DNA of 9,347 nt from Oscillospiraceae bacterium (GCA_017627975.1 JAGAFT010000103.1:1-9347), one strand, 5' to 3'; shown: positions 1 to 7,230, counted from the stretch's first letter. Made by a program: numbers and translations. The notes: generated from the sequence alone by a model not told the origin.

Positions 1-1
1 C

Positions 2-199
2 TGCGTGGTGGGAGGCATCTCCTTCAGCGGCGGCATCGGCAAGATCCAGGGCATTGTCGTCGGTGTTCTGATCTTCACGGCGCTGACCTATTCCCTCACC
101 GTTCTCGGTGTGGATACGAACCTGCAGTTTGTCTTCTCCGGACTGATCATTCTCGCTGCTGTCACCATCGACTGCCTGAAGTACGTCCAGAAGAAGTAA
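2..199 (+). CDS. mglC: C-terminal end of a CUT2 sugar ABC transporter permease, MglC-like (5' end outside window)
   Basis: This is the last 65 codons of an inner-membrane permease of the ribose/galactose/xylose (CUT2, BPD_transp_2) class; the start lies left of the window. The visible part begins CVVGGISFSGG, the glycine-rich conserved segment near the end of these permeases, followed by two hydrophobic stretches (about residues 17-34 and 42-57 of the visible part) and a short basic tail ending KYVQKK. The pattern VGVDTNLQ-like loop plus a DCLKY tail resembles galactose/methyl-galactoside permeases (MglC) more than RbsC or XylH, but this rests on memory of the family and only the C-terminus is visible. 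An in-frame GTG at base 5 is internal, not a start. A GC-rich hairpin follows 31 bp after the stop, so it is probably the last gene of a transporter operon. Confidence 0.72.
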   Translation, partial: CVVGGISFSGGIGKIQGIVVGVLIFTALTYSLTVLGVDTNLQFVFSGLIILAAVTIDCLKYVQKK

Positions 200-230
200 G
201 CGAACAAAGGCCCTCTGCTTGAAATCCATT

Positions 231-260
231 CCGGGGCGCTGCCAGACGGAGGCGCCCCGG
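231..260 (+). terminator. GC-rich hairpin after the permease gene, weak intrinsic terminator
   Basis: CCGGGGCGC (231-239) pairs perfectly with GCGCCCCGG (252-260) around a 12-base loop. The downstream bases (TGTTATCG) contain few Ts, so termination may be incomplete and the Nudix gene could be reached by read-through. I see no clear promoter between the permease stop and the Nudix start. Confidence 0.6.
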
Positions 261-270
261 TGTTATCGTG

Positions 271-276
271 AGGAAG
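271..276 (+). promoter_or_regulatory. Ribosome binding site deciding the Nudix start
   Basis: AGGAAG lies 6 bases before a GTG at 283. It overlaps codons of a possible earlier GTG at 268, which has no ribosome site of its own, and it is too far (24 bases) from the ATG at 301. Confidence 0.55.
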
Positions 277-282
277 AGAATA

Positions 283-912
283 GTGGATACAGCGACGGAA
301 ATGTCTGATCAGATCGTCGAATGGGCGAAAGAACTCCAGAGTCTGGCGCAGGCGGGTCTCTTCTACGGAAGAGATGTCTTCGACAGGGAACGCTATCAGC
401 GGATCCGGGATATTTCAGCAGAGATGATGGCGGCCAGAACCGGGATCCCCGCAGAAAAGATCGCCGACCTGTTCTGCGGGGATGTGGGGTATCAGACACC
501 GAAAATTGACACAAGAGCGGCCATCTTTCAGAGAGACAGGATCCTCCTGGTATGTGAAAAGGGAAGATGGAGCATGCCGGGCGGATGGTGTGAATATAAC
601 CTCTCGCCGAAGGAAAACACGATCAAGGAAACCAAAGAAGAAGCCGGGCTGGACGTCATCGTAAAATCGGTAATTGCCATTCAGGACCGGGACAGACATA
701 ACTTGCCGCCCTACGCCTATGGGGTCGTGAAAGTGTTCTATGAATGTGAAATAATCAGAGGCACGTTTATGCAGAACTCCGAGACATCTGAGAGCGCTTT
801 TTTCGCGCTCAGAGAACTGCCGCCTCTCGCAGAAGAGAAGTGCACCCGGGCACAGATCGAGATGTGCTTCCGGGCACATGGAGATGATCACTGGAAAACG
901 CAGTTTGACTGA
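283..912 (+). CDS. Nudix hydrolase with N-terminal Nudix_N-type domain
   Basis: A soluble 209-residue Nudix hydrolase, expected to cleave a nucleoside diphosphate linked to another group (X) using divalent metal. Residues about 8-65 form a helical N-terminal domain (the segment with EWAKELQSLAQAGL, then the ERYQRIRDISAEMM helix) typical of the Nudix_N subgroup. The Nudix fold follows from about residue 76. The Nudix box runs from about 101 to 123: GGWCEYNLSPKENTIKETKE then EAGL. The metal-binding glutamates (KETKEE) are present. The usual Arg of the REUXEE motif is Lys, and the usual first Glu is Leu; I believe both occur in this Gram-positive subgroup. I chose GTG 283 for its AGGAAG ribosome site. 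ATG 301 (starting MSDQIVEW) is a fair alternative, since homologues often begin near there. Substrate unknown; ADP-ribose or a sugar nucleotide is a guess. It lies between a sugar permease and a strong hairpin. Confidence 0.88.
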   Translation: MDTATEMSDQIVEWAKELQSLAQAGLFYGRDVFDRERYQRIRDISAEMMAARTGIPAEKIADLFCGDVGYQTPKIDTRAAIFQRDRILLVCEKGRWSMPGGWCEYNLSPKENTIKETKEEAGLDVIVKSVIAIQDRDRHNLPPYAYGVVKVFYECEIIRGTFMQNSETSESAFFALRELPPLAEEKCTRAQIEMCFRAHGDDHWKTQFD

Positions 913-929
913 TTTTTTCCGTATAAGTC

Positions 930-956
930 AAGACCTCCGGCAAAGCCGGAGGTCTT
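930..956. terminator. Perfect 12-bp hairpin between convergent genes
   Basis: AAGACCTCCGGC (930-941) and GCCGGAGGTCTT (945-956) are exact reverse complements around an AAA loop. It sits 17 bp after the Nudix stop and 42 bp beyond the stop of the convergent minus-strand operon, so it probably ends both transcripts. The flank on the + side (ACCTTCTACTCT) is moderately T-rich. The flank for minus-strand transcripts is not T-rich, so its effect may be stronger for the Nudix gene. Confidence 0.75.
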
Positions 957-998
957 ACCTTCTACTCTATCCAAGCTAACTCTTTAGACAGCCATTTT

Positions 999-1433
999 TT
1001 ATTTCTGTTTTTCCGCCCTGATCAGGGTATCCAGGATCTGCTTCTGCACCGGCAGCCTCTCCCAGCGCTTGTAAAGTCCTGCAAATTCTCCGACAAGTGC
1101 TCGGGCATCTGATTCGGACAGCCTCGGGATCAGGCCAAGAGTCAGGCTCTGGACCGCAATCAACATCCAGAAGGAGCTCTTCGGCTCCGGATACTTTTTT
1201 GGTGCCCGATAAATCAGGGACAGAACTTCCCGGATTTCCGCACTGTCCGGTTTCTCTTCCCCGAATGCCTCCAGCCATTCCTTCAGATCAGCAGCAAAGC
1301 GGTCATGGCAGGGATCATCCGAGGATCTTTTCCCGATCCCAAAGATGCCTTCGCCGGGTTTGCGGTTTTTTTCGACCTGTATCGCATCTTTCAGATATCC
1401 GTCGTACAGTGCCTGCAAACTGTCGATCCTCAT
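999..1433 (-). CDS. Conserved-looking soluble protein of unknown function, last gene of the xylB operon
   Basis: A 144-residue protein I cannot assign to a known family. It has no signal peptide or membrane helix, is highly charged, and appears mostly helical. Visible landmarks are a Gly-rich turn (GEGIFGIGKRSSDDPCHDRF, about residues 27-46) with a DPCHDRF motif that looks like a possible functional core, a Pro/Lys segment (APKKYPEPKSSFW, about 77-89), and a hydrophobic helix (MLIAVQSLTLGLIPRL). The ATG overlaps the stop of the upstream membrane-protein gene by 4 bp (ATGA), and a GGAGG ribosome site (1444-1448 on the + strand) lies 10 bases before it. It is thus co-translated with the membrane protein and, through it, with xylB. 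A role linked to sugar uptake or to the membrane protein is inference from position only. Confidence 0.78.
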   Translation of the reverse strand: MRIDSLQALYDGYLKDAIQVEKNRKPGEGIFGIGKRSSDDPCHDRFAADLKEWLEAFGEEKPDSAEIREVLSLIYRAPKKYPEPKSSFWMLIAVQSLTLGLIPRLSESDARALVGEFAGLYKRWERLPVQKQILDTLIRAEKQK

Positions 1434-1741
1434 GGTACGTTTTCCTCCGTTTCTTCGACAGCTTCTTTACAGTCCCCGTCATTGGCCGGAAGCCGTGCAG
1501 CTTCCAAATCACGATGCCAGGTTTTCCATGTATACACGCCAAAGGCAATCGCCGCCGCTGTAAAAACAATCGCCACCAGCCAGCCGACCCAGACGGGAAC
1601 CGGGGAGCTGCCATTTCTCACGCCTTTCAGTACCGACCATGCCAGATAGATGATGTACAGGCTGATAACAGCACGCAGTGTCGCTGCCGTTCCGGCACGG
1701 GCCCGTTTCTGAACGTCGTATTCAAACTGCTGCTCTTTCAT
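1430..1741 (-). CDS. Small two-helix membrane protein of unknown function, coupled to xylB
   Basis: A 103-residue protein with two predicted transmembrane helices, about residues 24-41 (AVISLYIIYLAWSVLKGV) and 50-71 (VWVGWLVAIVFTAAAIAFGVYT), joined by a short loop. The N-terminus is basic (QKRARAG) and lysine/arginine residues also follow helix 2, so both ends are probably cytoplasmic. The C-terminal tail is acidic (EAVEETEENVP). Its start overlaps the xylB stop by 4 bp (ATGA) and has no recognisable ribosome site of its own, which points to translational coupling; its own stop overlaps the next start in the same way. I do not recognise a family. Because it pairs with the 144-residue soluble protein, the two may act as a complex at the membrane, but nothing in the sequence shows this. 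Confidence 0.78.
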   Translation of the reverse strand: MKEQQFEYDVQKRARAGTAATLRAVISLYIIYLAWSVLKGVRNGSSPVPVWVGWLVAIVFTAAAIAFGVYTWKTWHRDLEAARLPANDGDCKEAVEETEENVP

Positions 1742-3216
1742 GCGTTCAGAACCGGGAAGATCTCTTTCATCGCAGGATAGATCCGGCGGAACTTCTGATA
1801 CTGGGCCTCATAGCGGGCGCTGATCTCGGGATCCGGCTTCACCGTCGCCGTCACGTGGACCAGCTTCTCGGCCGCTTCTTTTACGGAACTGAATTCACCG
1901 CAGGCGACCGCCGCCAGCATCGCGCCGCCGTAGCCGGGGCCCTCTTCGGACTCAATCTGCTCCAGTTCGAGATTGCAGACGTTGGCCATGATGCTTCTCC
2001 AGAGCGGGCTCTTCGCGCCGCCGCCGCAGATCCGGCTCTTGCGCAGGTCCAAGCCGAGGGACCGCGCCACCTCCAAAGAATCGCGGATCGCAAAGGCGAC
2101 CCCCTCCAGCACCGCCTGCATCATATCCGAGCGCGTGGAATCCATGCTGAGTCCCGTAAAGGTGCCGCGGGCGTTGACGTCGTTGATGGGGGAGCGCTCA
2201 CCCATCAGGTAGGGCAGGAAGAAGACCCGGTTGCAGCCCAGCTTTTCTTCCGTGATGTCCTTCTGCTCGGCGGCATAGTCCGCCGTCTTGAGAATCTCTT
2301 CGCAGAACCACTTGTTGCACGATGCCGCCGAGAGCATGCAGCCCATCAGGTGATAGCCGCCGTCGGCATGGGCGAAGGAGTGCAGGGCGTTGTTCGGATC
2401 GACGCCGAACTTCTCCGACGAGATGAAGATGGTCCCCGAGGTCCCGAGGCTGATGTTGCAGCCGCCCTCTCCGACGACGCCGGTCCCGACCGCCGCCGCG
2501 GCGTTGTCTCCGGCGCCGGCGACCACCTTGACCGTTTCCGGCAGACCGAGCTCCGACGCGACCGCCGGTTTCAGCGTCCCGACACAGTCATAGCTTTCAA
2601 ACAGCTGCGGCATCCAGCTTTCCTCCACACCGCAGATCTCCAGCATCTCCCCGGACCAGCACTTGTGCTCAACATCCAGAAGCAGCATGCCGGAGGCGTC
2701 GGAATAATCGCAGGAATGTACGCCCGTCAGGCAGTAATTGACATAGTCCTTCGGCAGCATGATCTTCCGGATCCGGGCAAAGTTTTCCGGCTCGTGCTTC
2801 TTCATCCAGAGGAGCTTCGGGGCGGTAAATCCGGCAAAGGCGATGTTCGCCGTGAGCTCGGAGAGCTTTTTCTTCCCGATCTCCGTGTTGAGCCAGGCAG
2901 TCTCCTCCTCCGTGCGCCCGTCGTTCCAGAGGATGGCAGGGCGGATGACCCGGTCTTCCGCGTCCAGCGCCACAAGGCCGTGCATCTGACCGCCGCAGCC
3001 GATCCCGGCAACCTGGCTTCTGTCAATGTCCGCCGCCAGTTCCCGGATTCCGGCAAAGGACTCCCGGATCCAGTCCTGGGGGTCCTGCTCGGACCAGCCG
3101 GGCTGCGGGAAACGCAGCGGATACTCTCGGGAAACCACATTCCGGATTTTCCCTTCGCCGTCCATCAGCAGAAGCTTGACCGCGGAAGTACCAAGATCTA
3201 CACCGATATAATACAT
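1738..3216 (-). CDS. xylB: Xylulokinase (FGGY carbohydrate kinase)
   Basis: A cytoplasmic 492-residue sugar kinase that would phosphorylate D-xylulose to D-xylulose 5-phosphate with ATP, feeding the pentose phosphate pathway. The first ATP-binding motif is GVDLGTSAVK (residues 5-14). The substrate loop GQMHG (76-80) is a hallmark of XylB, and WNDGR (97-101) follows. The catalytic Asp is in GAGDNAAAAVG (D237, matching D233 of E. coli XylB). NISLGTSGT (254-262) and GGGAKSPLW (398-406) complete the FGGY fold. Length matches the family. I chose ATG 3216 (MYYIGVDLG): it has an AAAGGA site 7 bases upstream and matches family N-termini. An in-frame ATG at 3249 would add 11 residues inside a hairpin. 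It follows the importer permease after 71 bp containing that hairpin and overlaps the next gene by 4 bp. No isomerase is nearby, so another ketose substrate is possible. Confidence 0.92.
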   Translation of the reverse strand: MYYIGVDLGTSAVKLLLMDGEGKIRNVVSREYPLRFPQPGWSEQDPQDWIRESFAGIRELAADIDRSQVAGIGCGGQMHGLVALDAEDRVIRPAILWNDGRTEEETAWLNTEIGKKKLSELTANIAFAGFTAPKLLWMKKHEPENFARIRKIMLPKDYVNYCLTGVHSCDYSDASGMLLLDVEHKCWSGEMLEICGVEESWMPQLFESYDCVGTLKPAVASELGLPETVKVVAGAGDNAAAAVGTGVVGEGGCNISLGTSGTIFISSEKFGVDPNNALHSFAHADGGYHLMGCMLSAASCNKWFCEEILKTADYAAEQKDITEEKLGCNRVFFLPYLMGERSPINDVNARGTFTGLSMDSTRSDMMQAVLEGVAFAIRDSLEVARSLGLDLRKSRICGGGAKSPLWRSIMANVCNLELEQIESEEGPGYGGAMLAAVACGEFSSVKEAAEKLVHVTATVKPDPEISARYEAQYQKFRRIYPAMKEIFPVLNA

Positions 3217-3223
3217 AGTTTCA

Positions 3224-3229
3224 TCCTTT
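3224..3229 (-). promoter_or_regulatory. xylB: Ribosome binding site deciding the xylB start
   Basis: AAAGGA on the minus strand lies 7 bases before ATG 3216. It rules out the longer frame that begins at 3249, whose start would sit in the hairpin loop with no ribosome site. Confidence 0.7.
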
Positions 3230-3234
3230 CTGAG

Positions 3235-3266
3235 AAAATACCGGCGCATGGGCTGCGCCGGTATTT
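3235..3266 (-). terminator. Intercistronic hairpin between mmsB and xylB, possible attenuating terminator
   Basis: AAATACCGGCGCA (3236-3248) and TGCGCCGGTATTT (3254-3266) form a perfect 13-bp stem with a 5-base loop. In the minus-strand RNA the stem ends in UAUUUUCUC, a short U-rich run, and the xylB ribosome site begins 6 bases later. It could reduce read-through into xylB, mark an RNA processing site, or block 3' exonuclease digestion of the importer message. Confidence 0.6.
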
Positions 3267-3287
3267 GTCCCTGTACATAAAATCAGT

Positions 3288-4448
3288 TTATGCTTTGCCG
3301 GTCTTATGGTTGGAGACAACGTCGAATATAACGGCGACCAGAAGTACCGCGCCCTTGACGATATACTGCCAGTTGTTGTCCAGACCGATGATGGACATGC
3401 CCTGGTTGATGACGCCAAGGAAGATCGCTCCGATGCAGATACCGGCAACGGTGCCGGAGCCGCCGTAGGCCGAGGCGCCGCCGATGAAGCAGGAGCCGAT
3501 GGCGTCCATTTCAAAGGCGTTGCCGGTATCACCGTTGACCGAGGCGATACGGGCGGCCATCAACAGACCGGAAAGGCCGGCCAGGAAGGACATGGACAGA
3601 TAGGCCAGGAAGTAGACCTTTCTTGTATCAATGCCCGAGAGCTTGGTGGCCTTCTCATTGCCGCCGACCGCGTAGAAGTAACGGCCGAGGGCGGTCTTGC
3701 TGGTGATAAACGCATAGATGAAGACCACCGCCAGCACCCAGATCAGCATAACCGGGATGCCCTTGTAGTTGGCGAGCTTCCACGCATAGAAGACGACCAG
3801 GCCTGCGATGATGGCTTTCTTGATCAGTTCCGGACCGAGAGGTCCGACCGCGTAGCCTTTCCTGGCTCTCTTGGCACGGCCGGTAAACACCGTGAGCAGC
3901 ACGATAACCGCGATTGCAATACCGACGATTATCGCGGACATTTTGATCTTGTTGTCATCAAGGCCCGGGATCTGAACATAGGAGGCAAAGACGTTCAGGA
4001 AGGTCTTATCCTTCACCGGAACGGTCTTGGACGCCAGGATCACACGGCCCAGGCCGCGGAAGAGAAACATGCCCGACAGCGTGCAGATAAACGGCGGGAT
4101 ATGGACATAGCCGATCCAGAAGCCCTGCCAGCCGCCGATCACGGCGCCGACCATCAGGCAGACGAAAATGACCAGATAGGCATTCATCCCGTTCTTGTCC
4201 ATCAGCTGCGCGGCCAGTGCGCCGACCAGGCAGACCGTGGAACCGACAGACAGGTCGATGTTGCCGCCGGTCAGAATGCAGCACAGCATACCGCAAGCCA
4301 GAACCAGAACGTATGAGTTCTGCAGCATGAGGTTCGACATGTTCTGCGGGTAGAACAGACGCCCGTGCGTCAGCAGGCCGAACAAAATGAATACGGCCAC
4401 GAGCGCAATGACCATGGTATACTTTTTGACAAAGGCTTTCACGTTCAT
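3288..4448 (-). CDS. mmsB: Multiple-monosaccharide ABC transporter permease (MmsB/GguB type)
   Basis: A 386-residue polytopic membrane protein forming the translocation pore of the sugar importer. Its hydrophobic segments suggest about 8-10 helices, beginning at about residues 12-26 ([15 protein letters not shown]). The CUT2 permease signature [10 protein letters not shown] lies at about residues 61-70. The cytoplasmic loop [14 protein letters not shown], likely contacting the ATPase, and the C-terminal run [14 protein letters not shown] then [14 protein letters not shown] are also typical. The extra charged stretch between the two halves ([16 protein letters not shown]) and the overall length, longer than RbsC or MglC, fit the MmsB/GguB/XylH group. 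The ATG overlaps the mmsA stop by 4 bp, with an AGGAG site inside the mmsA end. A hairpin and xylB follow. Sugar range (xylose, arabinose, galactose, glucose or other) cannot be read from the sequence. Confidence 0.9.
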   Translation of the reverse strand: MNVKAFVKKYTMVIALVAVFILFGLLTHGRLFYPQNMSNLMLQNSYVLVLACGMLCCILTGGNIDLSVGSTVCLVGALAAQLMDKNGMNAYLVIFVCLMVGAVIGGWQGFWIGYVHIPPFICTLSGMFLFRGLGRVILASKTVPVKDKTFLNVFASYVQIPGLDDNKIKMSAIIVGIAIAVIVLLTVFTGRAKRARKGYAVGPLGPELIKKAIIAGLVVFYAWKLANYKGIPVMLIWVLAVVFIYAFITSKTALGRYFYAVGGNEKATKLSGIDTRKVYFLAYLSMSFLAGLSGLLMAARIASVNGDTGNAFEMDAIGSCFIGGASAYGGSGTVAGICIGAIFLGVINQGMSIIGLDNNWQYIVKGAVLLVAVIFDVVSNHKTGKA

Positions 4449-6001
4449 ACTTGTTTCTCCTCTTCCTTCTTTTCTGACTTGAGGATCGCCGCCATGATCT
4501 TCTCCTGCGACGCGTCCGCGATGTCCATCTCTGCGACGATTCTGCCCTCATTCATGACATACACGCGATCGCACATGCCGAGAATTTCCGGCATTTCGGA
4601 GGAAATCATAATGACGGATTTTCCCTGAGCCACGAGGTCGTTCATGATGCAGTAGATCTCAAACTTGGCGCCGACGTCAATTCCTCGGGTGGGTTCGTCA
4701 AGGATCAGTACATCCGCATCGGCGAACATCCATTTTGCCAGCAGCACCTTCTGCTGGTTACCGCCGGAGAGGTTGCCGGCTGCCTGCTGAACCGACGGGG
4801 TCTTTGTCTTGAGTTTCTCCCGGTACTCCTCGGCAGCCAGGTTTTCTTTCACGGTGTCGATGACACCGCCGCTGCAGACCTTATCCAGGCGCGCCATCGT
4901 GGTATTGACCGCGATGGTCTGCGGAAGAATCAGTCCGTTGCCTTTCCGGTCTTCGGTGACATAGGCCAGCCCCGCTTCGATGGCTTTGCGCTCATTGCCC
5001 AGATGGGCTTCTTTCCCGTTGATGAAGAGCTGTCCGGTAATTCCCGTGCCGTAGGAGTGCCCGAAAATGGACATGGCCAGCTCTGTTCGTCCCGCGCCCT
5101 GCAGACCGGAGAAGCCGACAATCTCGCCCTTGCGTACATAGAAGGAGACATTGTCATCTACGACTTTTTCGGTATAGACCGGGTGGTGAACCGTCCAGTT
5201 CTTGACCTCCAGCGCCTTCTCGTCGCTGATGTTCGGCACACGCTTCGGGAAGCGGTCCGAAAGTTCACGCCCGACCATGTAGCGGATGATCAGTTCTTCA
5301 CTGACCGGTTCCTTGCCGCGGTTGTCAATCGTGTCAATCGTTGCACCGTCGCGGAGAACCGTGATTCTGTCCGCAACATAGGCTATTTCGTTCAGTTTAT
5401 GCGAAATGATGATCGAGGTCATGCCCTGCTTCTTGAAGTCCAGCAGGAGGTTTAGGAGCATCCTGGAGTCTTCTTCGTTCAGAGAAGATGTCGGTTCATC
5501 GAGAATCAGCAATTTTACGTTTTTGGACAGCGCCTTGGCAATTTCAACGAGCTGCTGCTTGCCGGTGCCGATGTCCTTGATCAGCGTGTGCTCGCTGTCC
5601 TTCAGGCCGACCTGGTCCATGTGAGTTCTCGCCTCGTGATAAGTGCGGTCCCAGTCGATTCCGAAGGCGCCTTTCCGCTCATTGCCGAGGAACATGTTCT
5701 CTCCGATGGAGAGTTCCGGAATCAGCGCGAGTTCCTGATGAATGATAACAATACCCCGCTTCTCGCTGTCTTTCAGGGTGTTGAACTGGCAGACCTCGCC
5801 GTTATAAATAATATCGCCGGTGTAGCTTCCGTAGGGATATGTGCCGGAAAGCACATTCATCAATGTGGATTTCCCCGCGCCGTTCTCGCCGACCAACGCG
5901 TGGATCTCTCCTCTTTCGACTTCGAGATTCACGTTGTCAAGCGCTTTGACGCCGGGGAATTCTTTTGTGATGTTCTTCATCACAAGAATATGATCAGCCA
6001 A
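4445..6001 (-). CDS. mmsA: Multiple-monosaccharide ABC transporter ATP-binding protein (MmsA/GguA type, two ATPase domains)
   Basis: A 518-residue cytoplasmic protein with two fused ATPase domains that powers import through MmsB. Domain 1 has Walker [10 protein letters not shown] (38-46), the Q-loop in IIHQELALI (Q89), a degenerate signature GTGKQQL (145-151), Walker [12 protein letters not shown] (D168, E169) and the switch His H201. Domain 2 has a degenerate Walker A, GLQGAGRT (299-306), where Lys is replaced by Arg as usual in CUT2 ATPases, an intact LSGGNQQ signature (411-417) and Walker [10 protein letters not shown] (432-440). The GSYTGDI insertion after Walker A points to the MmsA/GguA branch rather than MglA or RbsA. 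The start is TTG at 6001, 8 bases after a strong AGGAGG; the first ATG would remove seven family-typical residues. It overlaps mmsB by 4 bp and lies 78 bp after chvE, with a terminator-like hairpin between. Confidence 0.93.
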   Translation of the reverse strand: MADHILVMKNITKEFPGVKALDNVNLEVERGEIHALVGENGAGKSTLMNVLSGTYPYGSYTGDIIYNGEVCQFNTLKDSEKRGIVIIHQELALIPELSIGENMFLGNERKGAFGIDWDRTYHEARTHMDQVGLKDSEHTLIKDIGTGKQQLVEIAKALSKNVKLLILDEPTSSLNEEDSRMLLNLLLDFKKQGMTSIIISHKLNEIAYVADRITVLRDGATIDTIDNRGKEPVSEELIIRYMVGRELSDRFPKRVPNISDEKALEVKNWTVHHPVYTEKVVDDNVSFYVRKGEIVGFSGLQGAGRTELAMSIFGHSYGTGITGQLFINGKEAHLGNERKAIEAGLAYVTEDRKGNGLILPQTIAVNTTMARLDKVCSGGVIDTVKENLAAEEYREKLKTKTPSVQQAAGNLSGGNQQKVLLAKWMFADADVLILDEPTRGIDVGAKFEIYCIMNDLVAQGKSVIMISSEMPEILGMCDRVYVMNEGRIVAEMDIADASQEKIMAAILKSEKKEEEKQV

Positions 6002-6009
6002 GTGAAACC

Positions 6010-6015
6010 CCTCCT
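6010..6015 (-). promoter_or_regulatory. mmsA: Strong ribosome site serving a TTG start
   Basis: AGGAGG on the minus strand, 8 bases before TTG 6001. It settles the start of mmsA. A strong site with a weak start codon suggests translation tuned below that of the binding protein. Confidence 0.75.
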
Positions 6016-6022
6016 AATATCC

Positions 6023-6054
6023 AAAAAGAGAGGCGGGGGTGAACCCCGCCCCTC
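6023..6054 (-). terminator. Terminator-like hairpin between chvE and mmsA
   Basis: In the minus-strand RNA the stem GAGGGGCGGGG / CCCCGCCTCTC (6054-6044 with 6038-6028, one A-C mismatch, 5-base loop) is followed at once by five Us (6027-6023). This is a proper intrinsic terminator shape placed inside an operon. Partial termination here would give more binding-protein message than ATPase/permease message, a common arrangement for such importers. Confidence 0.78.
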
Positions 6055-6079
6055 GGTGCTTCAGATGTGTCTGAGGAAA

Positions 6080-7192
6080 TCAGCCAAGGGTGGAAACCAG
6101 ATACTGATGATCGGCATCCCACTCATAGTTGCCGGTCTCGACGAGCAGGTCGAGGTTGGAGGCATCGATGGAGTACGGAACCAGCAGGTAGGAGGGAACA
6201 ACGCCAAGGCCGTTGTCATAGGTCTCGGTATCGAATGCAGCGTCCGCGGAGAACTTCTCGCAGAGCTCGGCACCCGGAGTCTCGCCGTTGAGGATGGCGT
6301 CAACCAGAACGAGGGTGACACCGGCTTCATCGGAGACGTTCTTGTAAACCGTCATGGTCTGGATGCCGTCGACGATGTTCTGGAGGTTGCCGATATCGCC
6401 GTCCTGACCGGTGACGATGGGCTGGTTCTCACCGGCATAGTCGGAGACGATCGCCTGGGCAACGCCGGCTGCGGTGGAGTCGTTGGAGCAGAGGGCGATG
6501 TCGAGGACCGTGCCATCACCGTAGAAGGAAGCGAGGGTGTTCTGGAAGTTCTCAAGAGCGGTGTCGGTGCTCCACTGCGGGGTGGCAACCTGCTCAAAGG
6601 TGGTCTTGCCGGAGGGGATCTTCAGGGTGCCGGCATCGATGAAGGGCTTCAGGGTGTCAAAGGCGCCGCTGAAGAAGTATCCGGCATTGGTGTCCGCGGG
6701 GTCACCGGCGGTGAACTCGATGTTGAAGGTCTTGTCACCGGCGTTCTCAAGATCGAGGGCATCGATGACATACTTGGCCTGCAGCACGCCGACGGTGTAG
6801 TTATCGAAGGAGACATAGTAAGCAATGTTCGCGTTGTTGATCAGACGGTCATAGGCAATGACAGTCACACCGGCTTCCTCGGCATCGGCGAGGACGGAGC
6901 TCAGAGAGTCAGAGTCGATGGCGGAGATGATCAGAACTTTCACACCGTCGGCGATCATGTTGGCGATGTCGTTGTTCTGCTTCACAGCGTCGTTGTCAGA
7001 GTAGGTCAGCTCAACCTTGTAGCCGGCTGCTTCAAACTGCTCCTTGAGGTAGGTACCGTCACGGTTCCAGCGCTCAAGGGATTTGGTCGGCATGGAGATA
7101 CCGATCAGGTCGCCTTCATCCGCAAAAGCGCTGAAGGCGCCGATGGCCAGGATCATGCATGCCACAAGAACAATAGACAGTAGCTTTTTCAT
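6080..7192 (-). CDS. chvE: Multiple-monosaccharide ABC transporter substrate-binding protein (ChvE-like)
   Basis: A 370-residue exported periplasmic-binding-protein-fold protein (Peripla_BP_4 type I) that captures the sugar and delivers it to MmsB. Residues 1-24 form a signal peptide (MKKLLSIVLVACMILAIGAF then SAFA), with a likely signal peptidase I site after AFA (A24/D25). The mature start DLIGISMPTKSLERW, the segment GVKVLIISAIDSDSL, the hinge region with YDRLI, and TGQDGD near the C-terminal lobe closely resemble ChvE. The Cys at position 12 lies in the hydrophobic core; reading LVAC as a lipobox would leave an implausibly short 11-residue signal. I therefore see no standard lipoprotein anchor, which is unusual in a Gram-positive. 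ATG 7192 is chosen over an in-frame ATG at 7249 because AGGAGG lies 6 bases upstream and the signal peptide starts there. First gene of the operon, with its own promoter. Confidence 0.94.
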   Translation of the reverse strand: MKKLLSIVLVACMILAIGAFSAFADEGDLIGISMPTKSLERWNRDGTYLKEQFEAAGYKVELTYSDNDAVKQNNDIANMIADGVKVLIISAIDSDSLSSVLADAEEAGVTVIAYDRLINNANIAYYVSFDNYTVGVLQAKYVIDALDLENAGDKTFNIEFTAGDPADTNAGYFFSGAFDTLKPFIDAGTLKIPSGKTTFEQVATPQWSTDTALENFQNTLASFYGDGTVLDIALCSNDSTAAGVAQAIVSDYAGENQPIVTGQDGDIGNLQNIVDGIQTMTVYKNVSDEAGVTLVLVDAILNGETPGAELCEKFSADAAFDTETYDNGLGVVPSYLLVPYSIDASNLDLLVETGNYEWDADHQYLVSTLG

Positions 7193-7230
7193 TGGGATCC
7201 TCCTTGTTTCTATTTCTTTCTTTTGTATTA

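Noticed and set aside
3217..3249. Longer xylB start at ATG 3249
   Set aside because: That ATG lies in the hairpin loop, has no ribosome site, and the extra 11 residues are foreign to XylB N-termini.
1678..3468. A 596-codon open frame on the + strand opposite xylB
   Set aside because: It is antisense to a clear FGGY kinase with all motifs, its protein is low in recognisable structure and rich in Arg/Asp/His/Ala, and it reads across the xylB promoter-side gap into mmsB antisense. It is a by-product of GC-rich codon use.
3306..4316. A 336-codon open frame on the + strand opposite mmsB
   Set aside because: Mirror of a well-supported membrane permease; the product is Asp/Gly/His-rich without any domain, as expected for an antisense frame.
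5588..7183. A 531-codon open frame on the + strand opposite chvE and mmsA
   Set aside because: It spans two real genes and their hairpin gap on the other strand; the Val/Gly/Asp-rich product is the complement of strongly biased codons in chvE.
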